Assembly: GCA_948467395.1 (NCBI GenBank)
Contig: CAOKDX010000001.1
Coordinates: 397,239-461,238 of the forward strand
DNA from: an uncultured Clostridia bacterium
GTDB lineage: Bacteria > Bacillota > Clostridia > Lachnospirales > Lachnospiraceae
Direction of reading: 5' to 3'
Length of the DNA: 64,000 nt
The notes under the pieces are model-generated. The model searched no databases. It was not told the origin of the DNA and saw only the letters and a program-made list of their open reading frames with translations. Made by a program: the position numbers and the translations under genes. Shown here in pieces: positions 1 to 10,656 of the stretch (positions are counted from its first letter, which is position 1; each line of letters starts with the position of its first letter).

Positions 1-687
1 CCGGTGGTGATCCTTCTGGCGGATCATGAAGATGCGGATATGGATGGCACGATGGGGAAAAACGAAAACAAACCCCTTCGGGACCTTGCACACGGACTGG
101 CGGAGAGGGGAATTGCGTCCCTGCGGTACAATCGCAGAGGGCATCAATACAGTGGGTCAGTAACGGCAGAGGACAGCATGTATGAGACGCTTTTTCAGGA
201 TGTGTGGTATGCGGTGGATCAGATGTATAATGAGCGGAGAGTAGACAGAAAAAGGATTTTTATTCTTGGCATGGGGAGAGCGGCGGATTTTATGCCGGGC
301 ATCGTAAAGAAAAAGCCGAGACGCCTGACCGGCGCCGTTATGATGGCGGCGAAACCGATGGCGGCCGCAGAGAAATTTTATTCCCGGGAGGAAAAAAATA
401 TTACCAGCGATGCCGCTTATTTTATGGATGAAAATTCTACCTTTCCTCTGCTTATGCTGCAGGGGGAAGAGGATTTTCAGACACGGGTGAATGACTTTGA
501 ACAGTGGAAGGAGATCTGGAAGGGGCGCTCCCATGTGAAATACCATTCCTATCGGGGACTGAACCATTATTTTATGACGGCCTCCGGGAAGGAGGATAAG
601 GGGGAATATGAAAAAGAGGGCAGAGTGAGCCAGACTGTTATAAGGGATATTGCCGAATGGTGCAGTGCGACGGCAGAGGGAAAATGA
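1..687 (+). CDS. alpha/beta hydrolase-like protein, 5' truncated by window edge
   Basis: The frame is open from the first base to a TGA at 685-687, so only the C-terminal 228 residues are visible. Apparent GTG starts at 4 and 7 have no ribosome binding site and are probably internal codons. The order of elements fits a serine-hydrolase fold: a strand plus RYNRRG near the left end, an elbow-like ILGMGRAA, an acid in LLMLQGEEDF, and a late histidine in RGLNHYF. At the nucleophile elbow, where the family has G-x-S-x-G, the serine position is glycine (L-G-M-G-R-A). The protein may therefore be inactive or use another chemistry. Substrate cannot be inferred. The family call is by fold pattern only. 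Confidence 0.6.
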   Translation, partial: PVVILLADHEDADMDGTMGKNENKPLRDLAHGLAERGIASLRYNRRGHQYSGSVTAEDSMYETLFQDVWYAVDQMYNERRVDRKRIFILGMGRAADFMPGIVKKKPRRLTGAVMMAAKPMAAAEKFYSREEKNITSDAAYFMDENSTFPLLMLQGEEDFQTRVNDFEQWKEIWKGRSHVKYHSYRGLNHYFMTASGKEDKGEYEKEGRVSQTVIRDIAEWCSATAEGK

Positions 688-760
688 TTACTCCTCTAAT
701 TGTGAAATGGATCATTCCCATCAGGAAACAACGAGGCTTGCTGACAAGCGAAATTAAGAA

Positions 761-789
761 TGCCCACCCTGCTGCAACCAGGATGGGCA
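761..789 (-). terminator. hairpin downstream of the P-type ATPase gene
   Basis: TGCCCACCCTG and CAGGATGGGCA form an 11-bp stem with one mismatch around a 7-nt loop. On the minus strand the stem is followed by a moderately T-rich stretch (ATTCTTAATTT). It lies just past the stop codon of the minus-strand ATPase gene, where a terminator is expected. The T tract is poor, so the call is tentative. Confidence 0.4.
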
Positions 790-815
790 CTTCTCCTGTG
801 GGACAAACGTTACTG

Positions 816-3344
816 TCAGCATTTTCCGGTGCGTTTTTCCAACTCCACAAGGGGAATGGGCAGGAGGGAGAGAACGGTTACCATGCCCCACTGCATACCG
901 TTCAGTGCGGTTGTGTGGAAGATCCCCTGCAGGGCGGGCACCGTGATAACGCTGCACTGCAGGATGATACACAGAAGGACGGAGAAAAACAGTTTCTTAT
1001 TTCCGAAGATGCCAGTCTGTGTCAGGGAACGGCTGCTGCGCATATTGAAAGAATGCACAAGCTGGGACAGGGACAGCACGGCAAAACACATCGTTGAATT
1101 TCCCGCCATATAGGCTACCAGTGCCAGGGAGCCGATAAACATTCCTTCCAATATCATGCGGAATACCCTGTCGGGGGAAAACATCCCCTTTCCTGCCGGC
1201 ACCGGCGGACGGCGCATGATATCCACATCCGGCGGCTCCACGCCCAGGCAGAGGGCGGGGAAGGAATCCGTCACCAGATTGATAAAGAGGAGCTGTACCG
1301 GAAGGAGGGGGACGTCCAGACCGAAAAGGATGGCGGCAAAGATCGTCATGATCTCGCCAATGTTGCAGGAAAGAAGGAAATGGATCGCCTTCTTAATATT
1401 TTCAAAGATTCCCCGTCCCTCCCGGATGGCGGAGACAATGGTGGAGAAATTATCGTCCATCAGGATCATGTCAGAGGCATTTTTCGCCACATCCGTTCCG
1501 TTCTGTCCCATGGCACAGCCAATGTCCGCCGCCTTCAGGGCGGGGGCGTCATTCACCCCGTCTCCGGTCATGGCCACGATATTTCCCTTCTGCTGATACT
1601 GCTTTACCAGCCGTACCTTGTGGGCAGGGGAGACTCTGGCAAAGATGCGGTACCGGGGCAGGCAGGAGGCCAGCTCGCTGTCGGACAGAAGATCCAGCTC
1701 CCGGCCGGTGAGGACCTCCTTTTCACTGCGGCAGATTCCCAGCTCCTTTCCGATGGCAGCGGCCGTGATCCTGTGGTCTCCCGTGATCATTACCGGCTGA
1801 ATGCCGGCATCCTGGCAGCTCCGGACTGCGGCGAAGGCCTCTTTCCGGGGCGGATCCATAAACCCGGCAAATCCGGCGAAGATCAGCTCCTTTTCCAGGG
1901 CGGCGCTTTTGTGCGCGGTTTCCGACAGGCGGTAGCCCACTGCCAGTACCCGGAGTGCATCGGCGGCAAATTCTTCGGCCCTGGCAAGAAATTCTGCCCG
2001 GATATCACGGGTCATCTGACGGCACTGTCCGTTATCATAATACTGGGTGGCATTGGCCAGGAGAATCTCCGGCGCCCCTTTTGTCACGGACAAAAATCCC
2101 TTTGCCGTATTGTGCAGGGTTGTCATCTGCTTGCGGCGTGAATCGAAGGGAAGCTCGAAGATGCGGGGAGCAATGGTGTTTTCTGAGTTGTAGTCAACGC
2201 CCTGGGAGGCGGCGAAGGATACCAGAGCCTCCTCCATGGGACCTGTCTTGTCGTTGCACAGGACAAAGAGCCGGGCCAGGAAAGTGGAGTCTCCGTGGCA
2301 GAAGTATTTTCTTACCGTCATGCGGTTTTCCGTAAGAGTACCCGTCTTGTCGGAACAGATGACAGAGGCGCTGCCCAGTGTTTCCACGGCGGGGAGATGA
2401 CGGATGATGGCTTTCTGCTTTGCCATGCGCTCTACGCCGAGAGAGAGCATGATGGTGACCAGGGCGGGAAGGCTTTCCGGGATGGCGGCGACGCCCAGGC
2501 TCACCGAGGTCATAAACATCTCGAAGATCGGGTGGCTGTTCCGGATGCCGAGAAAAAATACAACGATGCAGATGGCAAGGGCCAGGATACCGAGAAACCG
2601 GCCGGTCTTATTCAGGCGGCGGGTAAGAGGGGTCTCCGGGGCCTCTTCGCGGGAAAGCATCCCGGCGATCTGGCCGATCTGGGTTTCCATTCCAGTGGCG
2701 GTGACATAACAGGTGCCGCGTCCGGTGGTTACCATTGTGCCGGAATATACGCAGTTGTGCCTGTCTCCCAGAGACAGGCCGGGGGCCGTCAGCGCCTCCG
2801 GTGACTTGTTTACCATACCCGTCTCCCCGGTGAGGGCCGATTCCTCGGTGGAAAGGCTGTGGCAGGAGAGCAGCCTTCCGTCAGCGGGCACAAGGCAGCC
2901 GGTCTCCAGCAGAACGATATCGCCGGGGACGAGTTCCCGGGATGGGATCGTCTGTTTTTCCCCGTTTCTCAGGACGAGTGCCTCCGGTGTCTGGAGGGAG
3001 CGGAGTGCCTCCAGGGAGTGCTCCGCCTTTTGTTCCTGATATACGCCGATAATGGCATTGATCAGCACGATGGCCAGTATAATACAGGGATCGGTAATGT
3101 CGGCGTCTCCCCTGATATAGGAGGCCACAAAGGAGATCAGGGCGGCAGCCAGCAGGGTGAGGATCATGAAATCCTTAAACTGTGCGGCGAACCTTGCCAG
3201 AAATCCGGGACCCTTCTCCTGAAGAAGCTCGTTAAAGCCGTACTGCTGCCGCTGTTTCTTTACCTCCTTGTCAGTCAGTCCCTTCTCTGGCTGGCATTTT
3301 GTCTTTCGAATCAGCTCCGTGACGCTGAGGGAATACCATTCCAT
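816..3344 (-). CDS. P-type cation-transporting ATPase, Ca2+ (type II) class
   Basis: An 842-residue membrane pump that would couple ATP hydrolysis to cation export, most likely Ca2+. Visible landmarks are an N-terminal cation-ATPase domain, the actuator motif LTGET near residue 171, the M4 motif PESLP at 289-293 (type II ATPases have PEGLP or PESLP), the phosphorylation motif DKTGTLT with Asp332, KGAPE and DPPR in the nucleotide domain, and the hinge TGDGVNDAP. Hydrophobic segments sit at about 56-105, 248-300 and in the C-terminal quarter. Length fits bacterial SERCA-like pumps. The start ATG at 3344 has a GGAAAGGAGAG ribosome site. The gene is divergent from the YtaF-like gene. Ion specificity is inferred from family resemblance; Mn2+ is possible. 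Confidence 0.9.
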   Translation of the reverse strand: MEWYSLSVTELIRKTKCQPEKGLTDKEVKKQRQQYGFNELLQEKGPGFLARFAAQFKDFMILTLLAAALISFVASYIRGDADITDPCIILAIVLINAIIGVYQEQKAEHSLEALRSLQTPEALVLRNGEKQTIPSRELVPGDIVLLETGCLVPADGRLLSCHSLSTEESALTGETGMVNKSPEALTAPGLSLGDRHNCVYSGTMVTTGRGTCYVTATGMETQIGQIAGMLSREEAPETPLTRRLNKTGRFLGILALAICIVVFFLGIRNSHPIFEMFMTSVSLGVAAIPESLPALVTIMLSLGVERMAKQKAIIRHLPAVETLGSASVICSDKTGTLTENRMTVRKYFCHGDSTFLARLFVLCNDKTGPMEEALVSFAASQGVDYNSENTIAPRIFELPFDSRRKQMTTLHNTAKGFLSVTKGAPEILLANATQYYDNGQCRQMTRDIRAEFLARAEEFAADALRVLAVGYRLSETAHKSAALEKELIFAGFAGFMDPPRKEAFAAVRSCQDAGIQPVMITGDHRITAAAIGKELGICRSEKEVLTGRELDLLSDSELASCLPRYRIFARVSPAHKVRLVKQYQQKGNIVAMTGDGVNDAPALKAADIGCAMGQNGTDVAKNASDMILMDDNFSTIVSAIREGRGIFENIKKAIHFLLSCNIGEIMTIFAAILFGLDVPLLPVQLLFINLVTDSFPALCLGVEPPDVDIMRRPPVPAGKGMFSPDRVFRMILEGMFIGSLALVAYMAGNSTMCFAVLSLSQLVHSFNMRSSRSLTQTGIFGNKKLFFSVLLCIILQCSVITVPALQGIFHTTALNGMQWGMVTVLSLLPIPLVELEKRTGKC

Positions 3345-3473
3345 ATGTACTCTCCTTTCCGGAAATAGTAGTCAGAGTGTTTCATCTGCTATGAAAAAAA
3401 TGTCGATAAATTTCCCCAAACTGATTTTATCTGCATAGGATAAAGGTAAGAAATAGAGGAAAATCTTTATGCT

Positions 3474-4007
3474 ATGGGATTGATATTGTTACTGGCGTTA
3501 TCTGTCAGTCTGGATGTATTGGGAATCGGTGTGGCCTATGCGGTTTCCGGAATCCGGATTCCATGGAATACCCGTCTTGTCATTTCTGTGATCAATATGA
3601 TTCTGACATTAGGCTTCATTCTGCTGGGACAGAATCTGGGGATGATGATACCCGGAGTCTGGTTTCAGATGGCAGGAGGAGGTATTCTTCTCCTGCTGGG
3701 AGCCCGGACTCTCTGGAACGCCCTGGGAGAAAACAAGACGGCGGACTATGACAGGGATGATTCCCACACACTGGATCCCTACGAGGGGATTATGCTGGGA
3801 CTGACGCTGGCGCTGGATGGGGCCTGCGCCGGTCTTGGCATCTGCGATATGGGAGCTGCCGCCTGGCTGTTTCCCGTGCTGACAGGAAGTGCCAGCCTTG
3901 CCTTCCTGTCAATGGGGACCAGGATCTCCTGCAATCTGAGACGGCTCAACGGCGTGGCGGGAGCGGTGCTGGTCATTCTTGGTGTGGTTCGTTTTTTCTA
4001 CGGATAG
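3474..4007 (+). CDS. YtaF/MntP-like integral membrane protein
   Basis: A 177-residue, almost entirely hydrophobic protein with about six membrane segments arranged as two halves. The first segment carries the acidic signature SLDVLGIGVAY and the second half has the matching LALDGACAGLG. This paired Asp-containing helix is the hallmark of the MntP/YtaF family, whose members export Mn2+ (MntP) or are sporulation-associated membrane proteins (YtaF). The spacing and the GIRIP loop after helix 1 look closer to YtaF. The start ATG has an AGAGGA site. The 3' end overlaps the convergent DedA gene by 35 bp. It could equally be a cation exporter; no regulator is adjacent. Confidence 0.75.
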   Translation: MGLILLLALSVSLDVLGIGVAYAVSGIRIPWNTRLVISVINMILTLGFILLGQNLGMMIPGVWFQMAGGGILLLLGARTLWNALGENKTADYDRDDSHTLDPYEGIMLGLTLALDGACAGLGICDMGAAAWLFPVLTGSASLAFLSMGTRISCNLRRLNGVAGAVLVILGVVRFFYG

Positions 4008-4584
4008 ACGTAAGCCTTCGAAGGAGGAACACCAGCAGGAGAAAGGAGCCGAAGATAAGGATCCATTTTTTGTAGCGGTCGAAATAACCGAAGAACAGGG
4101 AACGGTACTGGTAACAGTAGTATCCCAGTCCGGTGAGGACCGCATTCCACAGCAGGATACCCAGGGCAGAACAGAAAAGGTAGCTGCCAAAGGGCTGTTT
4201 CATGGCTCCGGCCACAAAACCGATGTAGGTCCGGCAAAGAGGAATGATACGGCTCAGAAAGACAGCGCTTTTCCCGTGGTCGCCAAAGGTGCGGTAAGAG
4301 GCAAGGATGGGACGTTCCAGGGATGGGAAACGTCTCATCGTTCTCTCCAGCAGGGGGGAACCGCCCGCTCTTCCGATACCGTAGGTCAGGGCGGTGCCTC
4401 CCAGTCCGGCGGCGCTGCTGATCAGTATGAGAATGGGATAGGGCATGCCGCAGCCGGCCCCAACCAGCCCCGCCAGAGGAAGTATGATTTCGCTGGAGAC
4501 AGGGAAACAGGCGTACTCCAGAAAGATCAGGAGGAACATGGCGGGCAGCCCGTAGTCTGCTAATATGGATTCGATAAAGGACAT
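3973..4584 (-). CDS. DedA-family membrane protein
   Basis: A 203-residue membrane protein of the DedA/SNARE-associated family. Members act in membrane homeostasis and lipid (undecaprenyl phosphate or phospholipid) translocation. Visible features are an N-terminal re-entrant segment with FLEYACFPVSSE (the conserved E...P..SE), the glycine-rich GLGGTALTYGIGRAGG block, and the basic signature FLSRIIPLCRTYIGFVAG that matches F.R..P..R of the family. About four or five membrane segments follow, with a short basic tail. The start ATG at 4584 has a GAGAGGG site. It is convergent with the YtaF-like gene. Confidence 0.85.
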   Translation of the reverse strand: MSFIESILADYGLPAMFLLIFLEYACFPVSSEIILPLAGLVGAGCGMPYPILILISSAAGLGGTALTYGIGRAGGSPLLERTMRRFPSLERPILASYRTFGDHGKSAVFLSRIIPLCRTYIGFVAGAMKQPFGSYLFCSALGILLWNAVLTGLGYYCYQYRSLFFGYFDRYKKWILIFGSFLLLVFLLRRLTSIRRKNEPHQE

Positions 4585-4647
4585 GGGATGATTACCCTCT
4601 CAAAAGAAACCTTGCTATAATCTATGTCAGGCAGTAAGGAAGTATTC

Positions 4648-4676
4648 TTGACAAAGGTTTTCACAGTTGGTATTAT
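4648..4676 (+). promoter_or_regulatory. sigma-A-type promoter for the L,D-transpeptidase/leuS run
   Basis: TTGACA at 4648-4653 and TATTAT at 4671-4676 are separated by exactly 17 bp, close to the vegetative consensus. Transcription would start near 4683, about 40 nt before the L,D-transpeptidase start. This is the only strong promoter seen ahead of leuS and the transferase genes. Confidence 0.75.
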
Positions 4677-4721
4677 GAAATAGTATGCAAATTTTAGCAA
4701 TTGGACAAAGGATGATTTTTT

Positions 4722-5942
4722 ATGACGAGATGGCGGAATATGTTCTTCGCTGTATTGCTTCTGATCCTCCTGTGCGGGATGGGGGCTTCCACGGAGGCGG
4801 AGGCCAAAGGAAAGGCATCGAAGCAATATAGGATACGCATCAATAAGCAGCAGAATGTCGTAACGGTGTACAAACATGTGAGAGGGAAAAAATACAGGCC
4901 GCACCGGGCGTTTGTCTGCTCTGCCGGGACGGCGACTCCCACAGGAACCTTTCGCCTGCGGGAAAAAATCAGATGGCATGAGCTTATGGGCCCTACCTAT
5001 GGCCAGTACTGCAGCCGGATAACGGGAAGTATCTTATTTCATTCCGTCTGGTATTATAAGCCAGATAAGAGGACTCAGTCCTATATCCAGTACAACCGGC
5101 TGGGCACAACCGCCTCCCATGGCTGTGTCCGGCTCACTGTCTGGGACGCCAAATGGATCTACGAGAACTGTCCCACCGGTACAAAGGTCGTGATTTACAA
5201 TTCTGCCGATCCGGGGCCTCTTGGCAAGCCGCGGGCGGTGAAGGTCAGCGGATACAGCGGCTGGGATCCCACCGATCCGGATCCGGCAAATCCCTATTGG
5301 AAAAAGCAGCCGGAGCTGACCGGGGTCAGGAAGAAAACGGTGCGCTATGGCAGGAAGGCGGAGCTGATGAAAGGGGTCCGGGCAAAGGACAGCTTTGGGA
5401 AAAATGTCTCTTCCAGGATAAAAGTGAGTATATGGCATAAAGCACTGGCAAAAGATAAGTATAAGAAGGTAAAGAAGATCAATACGCGGGTTCCCGGGAG
5501 TTACCGCCTGACTTACCGCATTACGGATATACTGCGGCACACGGCAGAGAGATCCGTTGTATGGAAGGTGGTGCCGAAGAAGAAGGTGGCGTCCCTGAAG
5601 CTCAGCAGGAAGTCCATGACCCTGTATGTGGGAGGAACCGCCGCGGAGGCAGCGGGACGTCTGAAGGTGAGTCAGATCCTTCCCAGGAAGGCGTCTTATA
5701 AGAAAGTCCGTTATACCTCTTCCAATAAGAAAATAGCCGCCGTATCCGGCAGTGGCGTAGTGAGGGCGAAGAGAAGGGGAAGTGCGGTAATCCGGGTTTC
5801 GGCCCTGGATGGCTCCGGCAGGAAGGCTGTGTGCCGGGTGATTGTAAAGAAAATATCAGAGAAACCGTCAAAGGACATGCCGGGGAAGGATCCGGCAGCA
5901 GTCAGCGGTTCCGCTGTAAAGATAATAAAGCAACCGCAGTAA
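4722..5942 (+). CDS. secreted L,D-transpeptidase (YkuD) with C-terminal Ig-like domain
   Basis: A 406-residue exported protein. Residues 5-28 form a signal peptide (hydrophobic run ending near ASTEAEA). Residues 35-160 are a YkuD catalytic domain with the active-site signature SHGCVRL: His133, Cys135 and Arg137. Such enzymes make 3-3 cross-links in peptidoglycan or attach proteins to it. A lysine-rich middle region follows. Residues about 290-380 resemble a Big_2 immunoglobulin-like domain ([14 protein letters not shown], then [16 protein letters not shown]), which is common in cell-surface proteins. leuS starts 31 bp downstream, so the two may share the promoter at 4648. Surface location is inferred from the signal peptide and Ig domain. 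Confidence 0.88.
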   Translation: MTRWRNMFFAVLLLILLCGMGASTEAEAKGKASKQYRIRINKQQNVVTVYKHVRGKKYRPHRAFVCSAGTATPTGTFRLREKIRWHELMGPTYGQYCSRITGSILFHSVWYYKPDKRTQSYIQYNRLGTTASHGCVRLTVWDAKWIYENCPTGTKVVIYNSADPGPLGKPRAVKVSGYSGWDPTDPDPANPYWKKQPELTGVRKKTVRYGRKAELMKGVRAKDSFGKNVSSRIKVSIWHKALAKDKYKKVKKINTRVPGSYRLTYRITDILRHTAERSVVWKVVPKKKVASLKLSRKSMTLYVGGTAAEAAGRLKVSQILPRKASYKKVRYTSSNKKIAAVSGSGVVRAKRRGSAVIRVSALDGSGRKAVCRVIVKKISEKPSKDMPGKDPAAVSGSAVKIIKQPQ

Positions 5943-5973
5943 AAGCTGCGTGAATGGAGGAAAAGAGGGTACT

Positions 5974-8382
5974 ATGAGTCAGAGATATAATCCCAAAGAG
6001 ATTGAGAAAAAATGGCAGAACATATGGGAGGAGGAGAAAGCCTTCCAGGTGAGCAGTGATTACAGCAAGCCCAAGTATTATGCACTGGTGGAATTTCCCT
6101 ATCCATCCGGACAGGGACTTCATGTGGGACATCCCCGCCCCTACACGGCGCTGGATATTGTGGCGAGGAAGAGGAGGATGCAGGGATACAACGTCCTGTA
6201 TCCTATGGGCTGGGATGCTTTTGGCCTGCCCACAGAGAACTATGCCATCCAGAATAAAATACATCCGAAGGAAGTGACGAAGAACAATGTGGCCCGGTTT
6301 AAGAAACAGCTCCAGGCACTGGGTTACTCCTTCGACTGGGAAAGGGAAGTAAATACAACTGACCCGGCTTACTATAAATGGACCCAGTGGATCTTTCTGA
6401 AGCTCTTCAAGGCAGGACTTGCCTACAAGACGGAGATGCCCATTAACTGGTGCACCTCCTGTAAGTGCGGCCTGGCCAATGAAGAGGTGGTCAATGGTGT
6501 GTGTGAGCGGTGCGGGAGCCCCGTGGTGCGTAAGGTCAAGAGCCAGTGGATGCTGAAGATCACCAAATATGCCGATAAGCTCATCGACGATCTGGATGGA
6601 CTGGATTATATCGAGCGGGTCAAGACATCCCAGAAGAACTGGATCGGCCGTTCTTACGGAGCCGAGGTGGATTTTACACTGAAGGGAAAGGAAGAGAAGC
6701 TGAGGGTTTTCACCACCAGGCCGGATACCCTTTTTGGCGCCACCTATATGGTGGTATCACCGGAGCATCCCTATCTTGACCGGTTCCAGGATGAGATAGG
6801 GAACTGGGACGCCGTTGTGGCATACCGTGAGAAGGCGGCGCGCAAATCAGATTTTGAGAGAACGGAGCTGGCAAAGGATAAGACGGGCGTTCCCATCGAA
6901 GGGCTGAGCGCCATCAATCCGGTGAATGGCCAGGAGATCCCGGTCTGGGTTTCCGACTATGTACTGATGAGCTATGGCACCGGCGCCATAATGGCAGTAC
7001 CGGCCCATGACACCCGGGACTGGGAGTTTGCGAAGGAATTTGATCTGCCCATTGTTGAGGTCATCGCGGGCGGCGATGTGCAGAAGGAGGCATTTACCGA
7101 TGTTGCCACGGGAACCCTTGTAAATTCCGGTTTCCTTACAGGGAAAACGGTGGAAGAGGCGAAGAAGGCCATGATCGACTGGCTGGTAGAGAAAGGCGTC
7201 GGCACGGCGAAGAAGAATTTCAAGCTCCGTGACTGGGTTTTTTCCAGACAGCGCTACTGGGGGGAGCCGATTCCTGTCATTCACTGTGAGAAATGCGGAT
7301 TTGTTCCGGTTCCGGAGGATCAGCTTCCGCTGGAGCTGCCGGAGGTAGATAACTATATGCCTACGGATAACGGGGAGTCCCCCATTGCCAATATGCGTGA
7401 CTGGGTGGAGACTACCTGTCCGTGCTGCGGCGGAAAGGCAGAGAGGGAGACGGATACGATGCCCCAGTGGGCGGGATCTTCCTGGTATTTCCTGCGCTAC
7501 ATCGATCCGGATAATAAGGAGGCGCTGGCTTCGAAGGAGGCGCTGGATTACTGGCTTCCGGTGGACTGGTACAACGGCGGCATGGAGCATACGACACTCC
7601 ATCTTCTGTATTCCCGGTTCTGGCACAAATTCCTGTATGACCAGGGCGTAGTGCCGACGAAGGAGCCGTATCAGAAGAGGACCTCCCATGGCATGATCCT
7701 GGGCGAAAACGGTGAGAAGATGAGCAAGTCCCGCGGCAATGTAGTGAATCCGGACGATATCGTGAAGGATTACGGCGCCGACACGCTCCGCACATATGAG
7801 ATGTTTATCGGGGCCTTTGATGCGGCAGCTGCCTGGTCCGAGGACGGCGTTAAGGGATGCCGTAGATTTTTGGACCGTGTCTGGAAGCTGAAGGATATGA
7901 TTTCAGAGGAAGAGGGATACTCCGCCGATCTTGAGACGAAGATACACCAGACCATTAAGAAGGTCAGCAGCGACTTTGAGACGTTAAAATATAATACAGC
8001 CATCGCAGCCATGATGGCACTGATCAATGAATTTTACAAGAAGGGAACACTGACAAAGGCGGATTTCCGCACTCTGCTTGTACTGCTGAATCCGGTGGCG
8101 CCTCATATTACGGAGGAGCTCTGGGAGGAAATGGAATTTGGCGGCAGGATTTACCAGACGGCATGGCCGGAGCACGACGAGGCAAAGACGGTAGAGAAAG
8201 TGCAGGAGATCGGCGTGCAGATCAATGGAAAGGTGCGCGCGACAGCAGCGCTGGCGGTGGATGCTTCCAGGGAAGAGGCGCTGGCGGCAGGGAAGGAAGC
8301 TGTGGCAGATAAGATTGCAGGCAGAGAGATCGTAAAGGAGATCTATGTGCCGGGACGCATCATTAACATTGTTGTCAAATAA
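5974..8382 (+). CDS. leuS: leucyl-tRNA synthetase
   Basis: An 802-residue class I aminoacyl-tRNA synthetase that charges tRNA-Leu. The HIGH motif reads HVGH within [13 protein letters not shown], and the KMSKS loop is present as [10 protein letters not shown]. The editing (CP1) domain includes [15 protein letters not shown] and [11 protein letters not shown] four-cysteine zinc-type cluster (CTSCKCG and CERCGSP) lies near residue 155-175. Length matches Firmicutes LeuRS. The start at 5974 is preferred over in-frame upstream GTG 5950 because GGAGG and GAGGG precede it and homologues begin close to [12 protein letters not shown]. No T-box leader is visible upstream, which is unusual for a Firmicute leuS. 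Expression presumably relies on the upstream promoter. Confidence 0.97.
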   Translation: MSQRYNPKEIEKKWQNIWEEEKAFQVSSDYSKPKYYALVEFPYPSGQGLHVGHPRPYTALDIVARKRRMQGYNVLYPMGWDAFGLPTENYAIQNKIHPKEVTKNNVARFKKQLQALGYSFDWEREVNTTDPAYYKWTQWIFLKLFKAGLAYKTEMPINWCTSCKCGLANEEVVNGVCERCGSPVVRKVKSQWMLKITKYADKLIDDLDGLDYIERVKTSQKNWIGRSYGAEVDFTLKGKEEKLRVFTTRPDTLFGATYMVVSPEHPYLDRFQDEIGNWDAVVAYREKAARKSDFERTELAKDKTGVPIEGLSAINPVNGQEIPVWVSDYVLMSYGTGAIMAVPAHDTRDWEFAKEFDLPIVEVIAGGDVQKEAFTDVATGTLVNSGFLTGKTVEEAKKAMIDWLVEKGVGTAKKNFKLRDWVFSRQRYWGEPIPVIHCEKCGFVPVPEDQLPLELPEVDNYMPTDNGESPIANMRDWVETTCPCCGGKAERETDTMPQWAGSSWYFLRYIDPDNKEALASKEALDYWLPVDWYNGGMEHTTLHLLYSRFWHKFLYDQGVVPTKEPYQKRTSHGMILGENGEKMSKSRGNVVNPDDIVKDYGADTLRTYEMFIGAFDAAAAWSEDGVKGCRRFLDRVWKLKDMISEEEGYSADLETKIHQTIKKVSSDFETLKYNTAIAAMMALINEFYKKGTLTKADFRTLLVLLNPVAPHITEELWEEMEFGGRIYQTAWPEHDEAKTVEKVQEIGVQINGKVRATAALAVDASREEALAAGKEAVADKIAGREIVKEIYVPGRIINIVVK

Positions 8383-8400
8383 GAGATGGAGGGAACCATA

Positions 8401-10647
8401 GTGAAAGTAAGTGTCATTATTTCTTATCACAATGAAAAGATATTTATCAATGAATGTCTGGACAGTCTGGAAGAGCAGATCAATAAGGACTTTGAGGCAA
8501 TAGTGGTGTGCGATCACAGCAGCGTGGAGGCCATGGATGAGCTGCGGGCACATCCGGTCTCTTTTCCCATGACAATTCTGGAGCTCACAGATGGCAGCGG
8601 CGTGGCGGCGGCGCGGAATGCCGGCATCCGTGCCAGCCAGGGGGAATATATTCTGTTTCTGGACTGCGACGACTATCTGGAGAAGACGGCGCTGGATTTT
8701 ATGATCCGGCGTTCTGAGGGACAGGACATTGTCTACGGGCGCAAGCGCGGCACATGGTACAGCCGCAAGGCGTATTATGAAAATCTTCAGAAGCAGGAAG
8801 AAATAAATGACGCCGAGGCAGAGGAGGACGAGGAGGAGGATCCGCAGACAGACCGGAGTATGCCGGAGGTCAGGGAGAGCGATTCTGAATGGATCAAGGT
8901 ATTCTGCCATATCGTCCGGACCGGCAGTATGATCACGGGACTGTCTGTACTGGGAATTCTTTTCCGTCGGGAATATATTGTAGGGAACGGCATCCTCTTT
9001 GGGGAGGACTATACCTATTATGGGGATCTGCCATTTATCGTACAGGCCATGTGCGGGACCGAAAAGGTATTTGAGGTGCGCAAGATTCTGTATCACAAGA
9101 GGTATCACAACGATCCCATCAATATGCCTGCCCTGAGTCAGGTTACCGATGAAAAAACCCGGCTCATGGAGATCATGCGGGCCTATCTTGTCATTAAGGA
9201 ACAGGTAAAAGGACACGACGACAGGGCGGAGATCGCAGTGGACGGCAAGTTTATCCGGTATTATGTAAAGAAGATTGCACGTTTTTATGTGACAGCCGGC
9301 GCAAAGGACACTCAGGAGGTTTACGCGGAGGCGGCCAAATGCCTTCCCCTGATCCGCAAAGAGGCCAAGAAGAGGGCGATGTTCTATTCCAGGCGTCTGA
9401 TGAAGCGTTCCATGAAGCGGGATGCACGGGCGGTGGCGAAGATGGTACGGAGACATAGTGCCCTCCAGACATTCCGGAGAGTGGTGACGAAGAAGTCCGA
9501 GTGCAAGAAATATCTGTACCGCAAGATTTTTACAAAAATGAAGCTCAAAGAAGATCTTGTAATCATTGAGTCGTTTTTTGGAAGGAATTATTCGGACAAC
9601 CCCAAGTACATTTTTGAATATCTGAACAAGGCCTGTCCGGGCAGATACAAATATGTCTGGATCCTGAACAAGAAAGAGGACCTCCCCTATCCGGCCACAC
9701 GGATCAAGCGTTTCTCCATCCGTTATTTCTATTACATGGGCAGGGCAAAATATTTTGTCTTTAACGTAAGACAGCCCAAATACATTATCAAACGGGAGGG
9801 CACGGTATTTCTTGAGACCTGGCACGGCACCCCGCTCAAACGGCTTGCCTTTGATATGGAGGACAACGCCTCGGCGTCGCCCTTCTACCGGAGATACAAA
9901 AGGGATATTTATGCCCAGACCCGTCTTTGGGATTATATGATCGCACCAAATCAGTTCTCCCTTGACGTATTCCGCAGCTGCTTTATGTTTGACGGGGAGA
10001 TGCTCAGCACGGGATACCCACGGAACGATATCCTGCATCTGGAAGAGAAGAGTAAGGCTGCCCTGACTGCCGAGATCAAGCAGGAGCTTGGCATACCCGA
10101 CGGGAAAAAGGTAATCCTCTATGCGCCCACATTCCGGGACGACGAGTACTATGACCACGCCCAGTACAAATTTGCCCTGCAGCTGGATCTTGATCTGCTG
10201 CGGAAGGAACTGGGGGAGGAATATGTCGTACTGCTCCGCACCCATTATTTCATTGTGGACAGCCTGGATCTCACGGCTTACCAGGGCTTTGCCTTCAATG
10301 GCAGCACCTACAACGATATCGCCAGACTGTATCTGATCTCGGATATACTGATCACAGACTACTCTTCGGTATTTTTCGACTATGCAAACCTGCGCAGGCC
10401 CATGCTGTTCTTTACCTATGACCTGGAGAAATACCGGGATATCCTTCATGGCTTCTATATTGATGTGGAAGAGGAACTGCCGGGACCGATGCTCTTTACT
10501 ACAGAGGAAATTGTGGACTCTATCAAGAAGCTGCCAGAGGTGGTGGATAAATATAAAGAAAAATATGATGTGTTTTATGAGAAATACTGCGGCTGGGAGG
10601 ATGGGAATGCCAGCAAAAAGGTTGTGGAAGCGGTATTTGGCAAATAA
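8401..10647 (+). CDS. bifunctional GT2 glycosyltransferase / CDP-glycerol glycerophosphotransferase-like protein (first of three)
   Basis: About 748 residues in two enzymatic halves. The first about 250 residues are a GT-A family 2 transferase (KVSVIISYHNE start, LDCDDYLEKTAL with the metal-binding DxD-type motif). A Glu/Asp-rich insert lies near residue 135 and a basic linker near 300-370. The C-terminal half resembles TagF/TarL-type polyol-phosphate polymerases: LETWHGTPLKRL, YAPTFRDDEY, LLRTHYF and ILITDYSSVFFDYA. The protein would add a sugar and polymerise or cap a glycerol- or ribitol-phosphate-type surface polymer on the cytoplasmic face. GTG 8401 is chosen because GGAGGG sits 7 nt upstream; ATG 8386 is an alternative. 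Exact substrate is unknown. Confidence 0.82.
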   Translation: MKVSVIISYHNEKIFINECLDSLEEQINKDFEAIVVCDHSSVEAMDELRAHPVSFPMTILELTDGSGVAAARNAGIRASQGEYILFLDCDDYLEKTALDFMIRRSEGQDIVYGRKRGTWYSRKAYYENLQKQEEINDAEAEEDEEEDPQTDRSMPEVRESDSEWIKVFCHIVRTGSMITGLSVLGILFRREYIVGNGILFGEDYTYYGDLPFIVQAMCGTEKVFEVRKILYHKRYHNDPINMPALSQVTDEKTRLMEIMRAYLVIKEQVKGHDDRAEIAVDGKFIRYYVKKIARFYVTAGAKDTQEVYAEAAKCLPLIRKEAKKRAMFYSRRLMKRSMKRDARAVAKMVRRHSALQTFRRVVTKKSECKKYLYRKIFTKMKLKEDLVIIESFFGRNYSDNPKYIFEYLNKACPGRYKYVWILNKKEDLPYPATRIKRFSIRYFYYMGRAKYFVFNVRQPKYIIKREGTVFLETWHGTPLKRLAFDMEDNASASPFYRRYKRDIYAQTRLWDYMIAPNQFSLDVFRSCFMFDGEMLSTGYPRNDILHLEEKSKAALTAEIKQELGIPDGKKVILYAPTFRDDEYYDHAQYKFALQLDLDLLRKELGEEYVVLLRTHYFIVDSLDLTAYQGFAFNGSTYNDIARLYLISDILITDYSSVFFDYANLRRPMLFFTYDLEKYRDILHGFYIDVEEELPGPMLFTTEEIVDSIKKLPEVVDKYKEKYDVFYEKYCGWEDGNASKKVVEAVFGK

Positions 10648-10656
10648 GGGAATGGT

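Noticed and set aside
1380-3368. Several plus-strand open frames of 100-250 codons across the P-type ATPase gene
   Set aside because: They lie antisense to a complete ATPase with all motifs; no ribosome sites or family features.
7984-10449. 821-codon open frame on the minus strand opposite the first GT2-TagF gene
   Set aside because: The plus-strand frame encodes recognisable transferase motifs and a ribosome site. The minus frame has a His/Ile/Leu-rich composition with no motif, typical of an antisense shadow in GC-balanced DNA.
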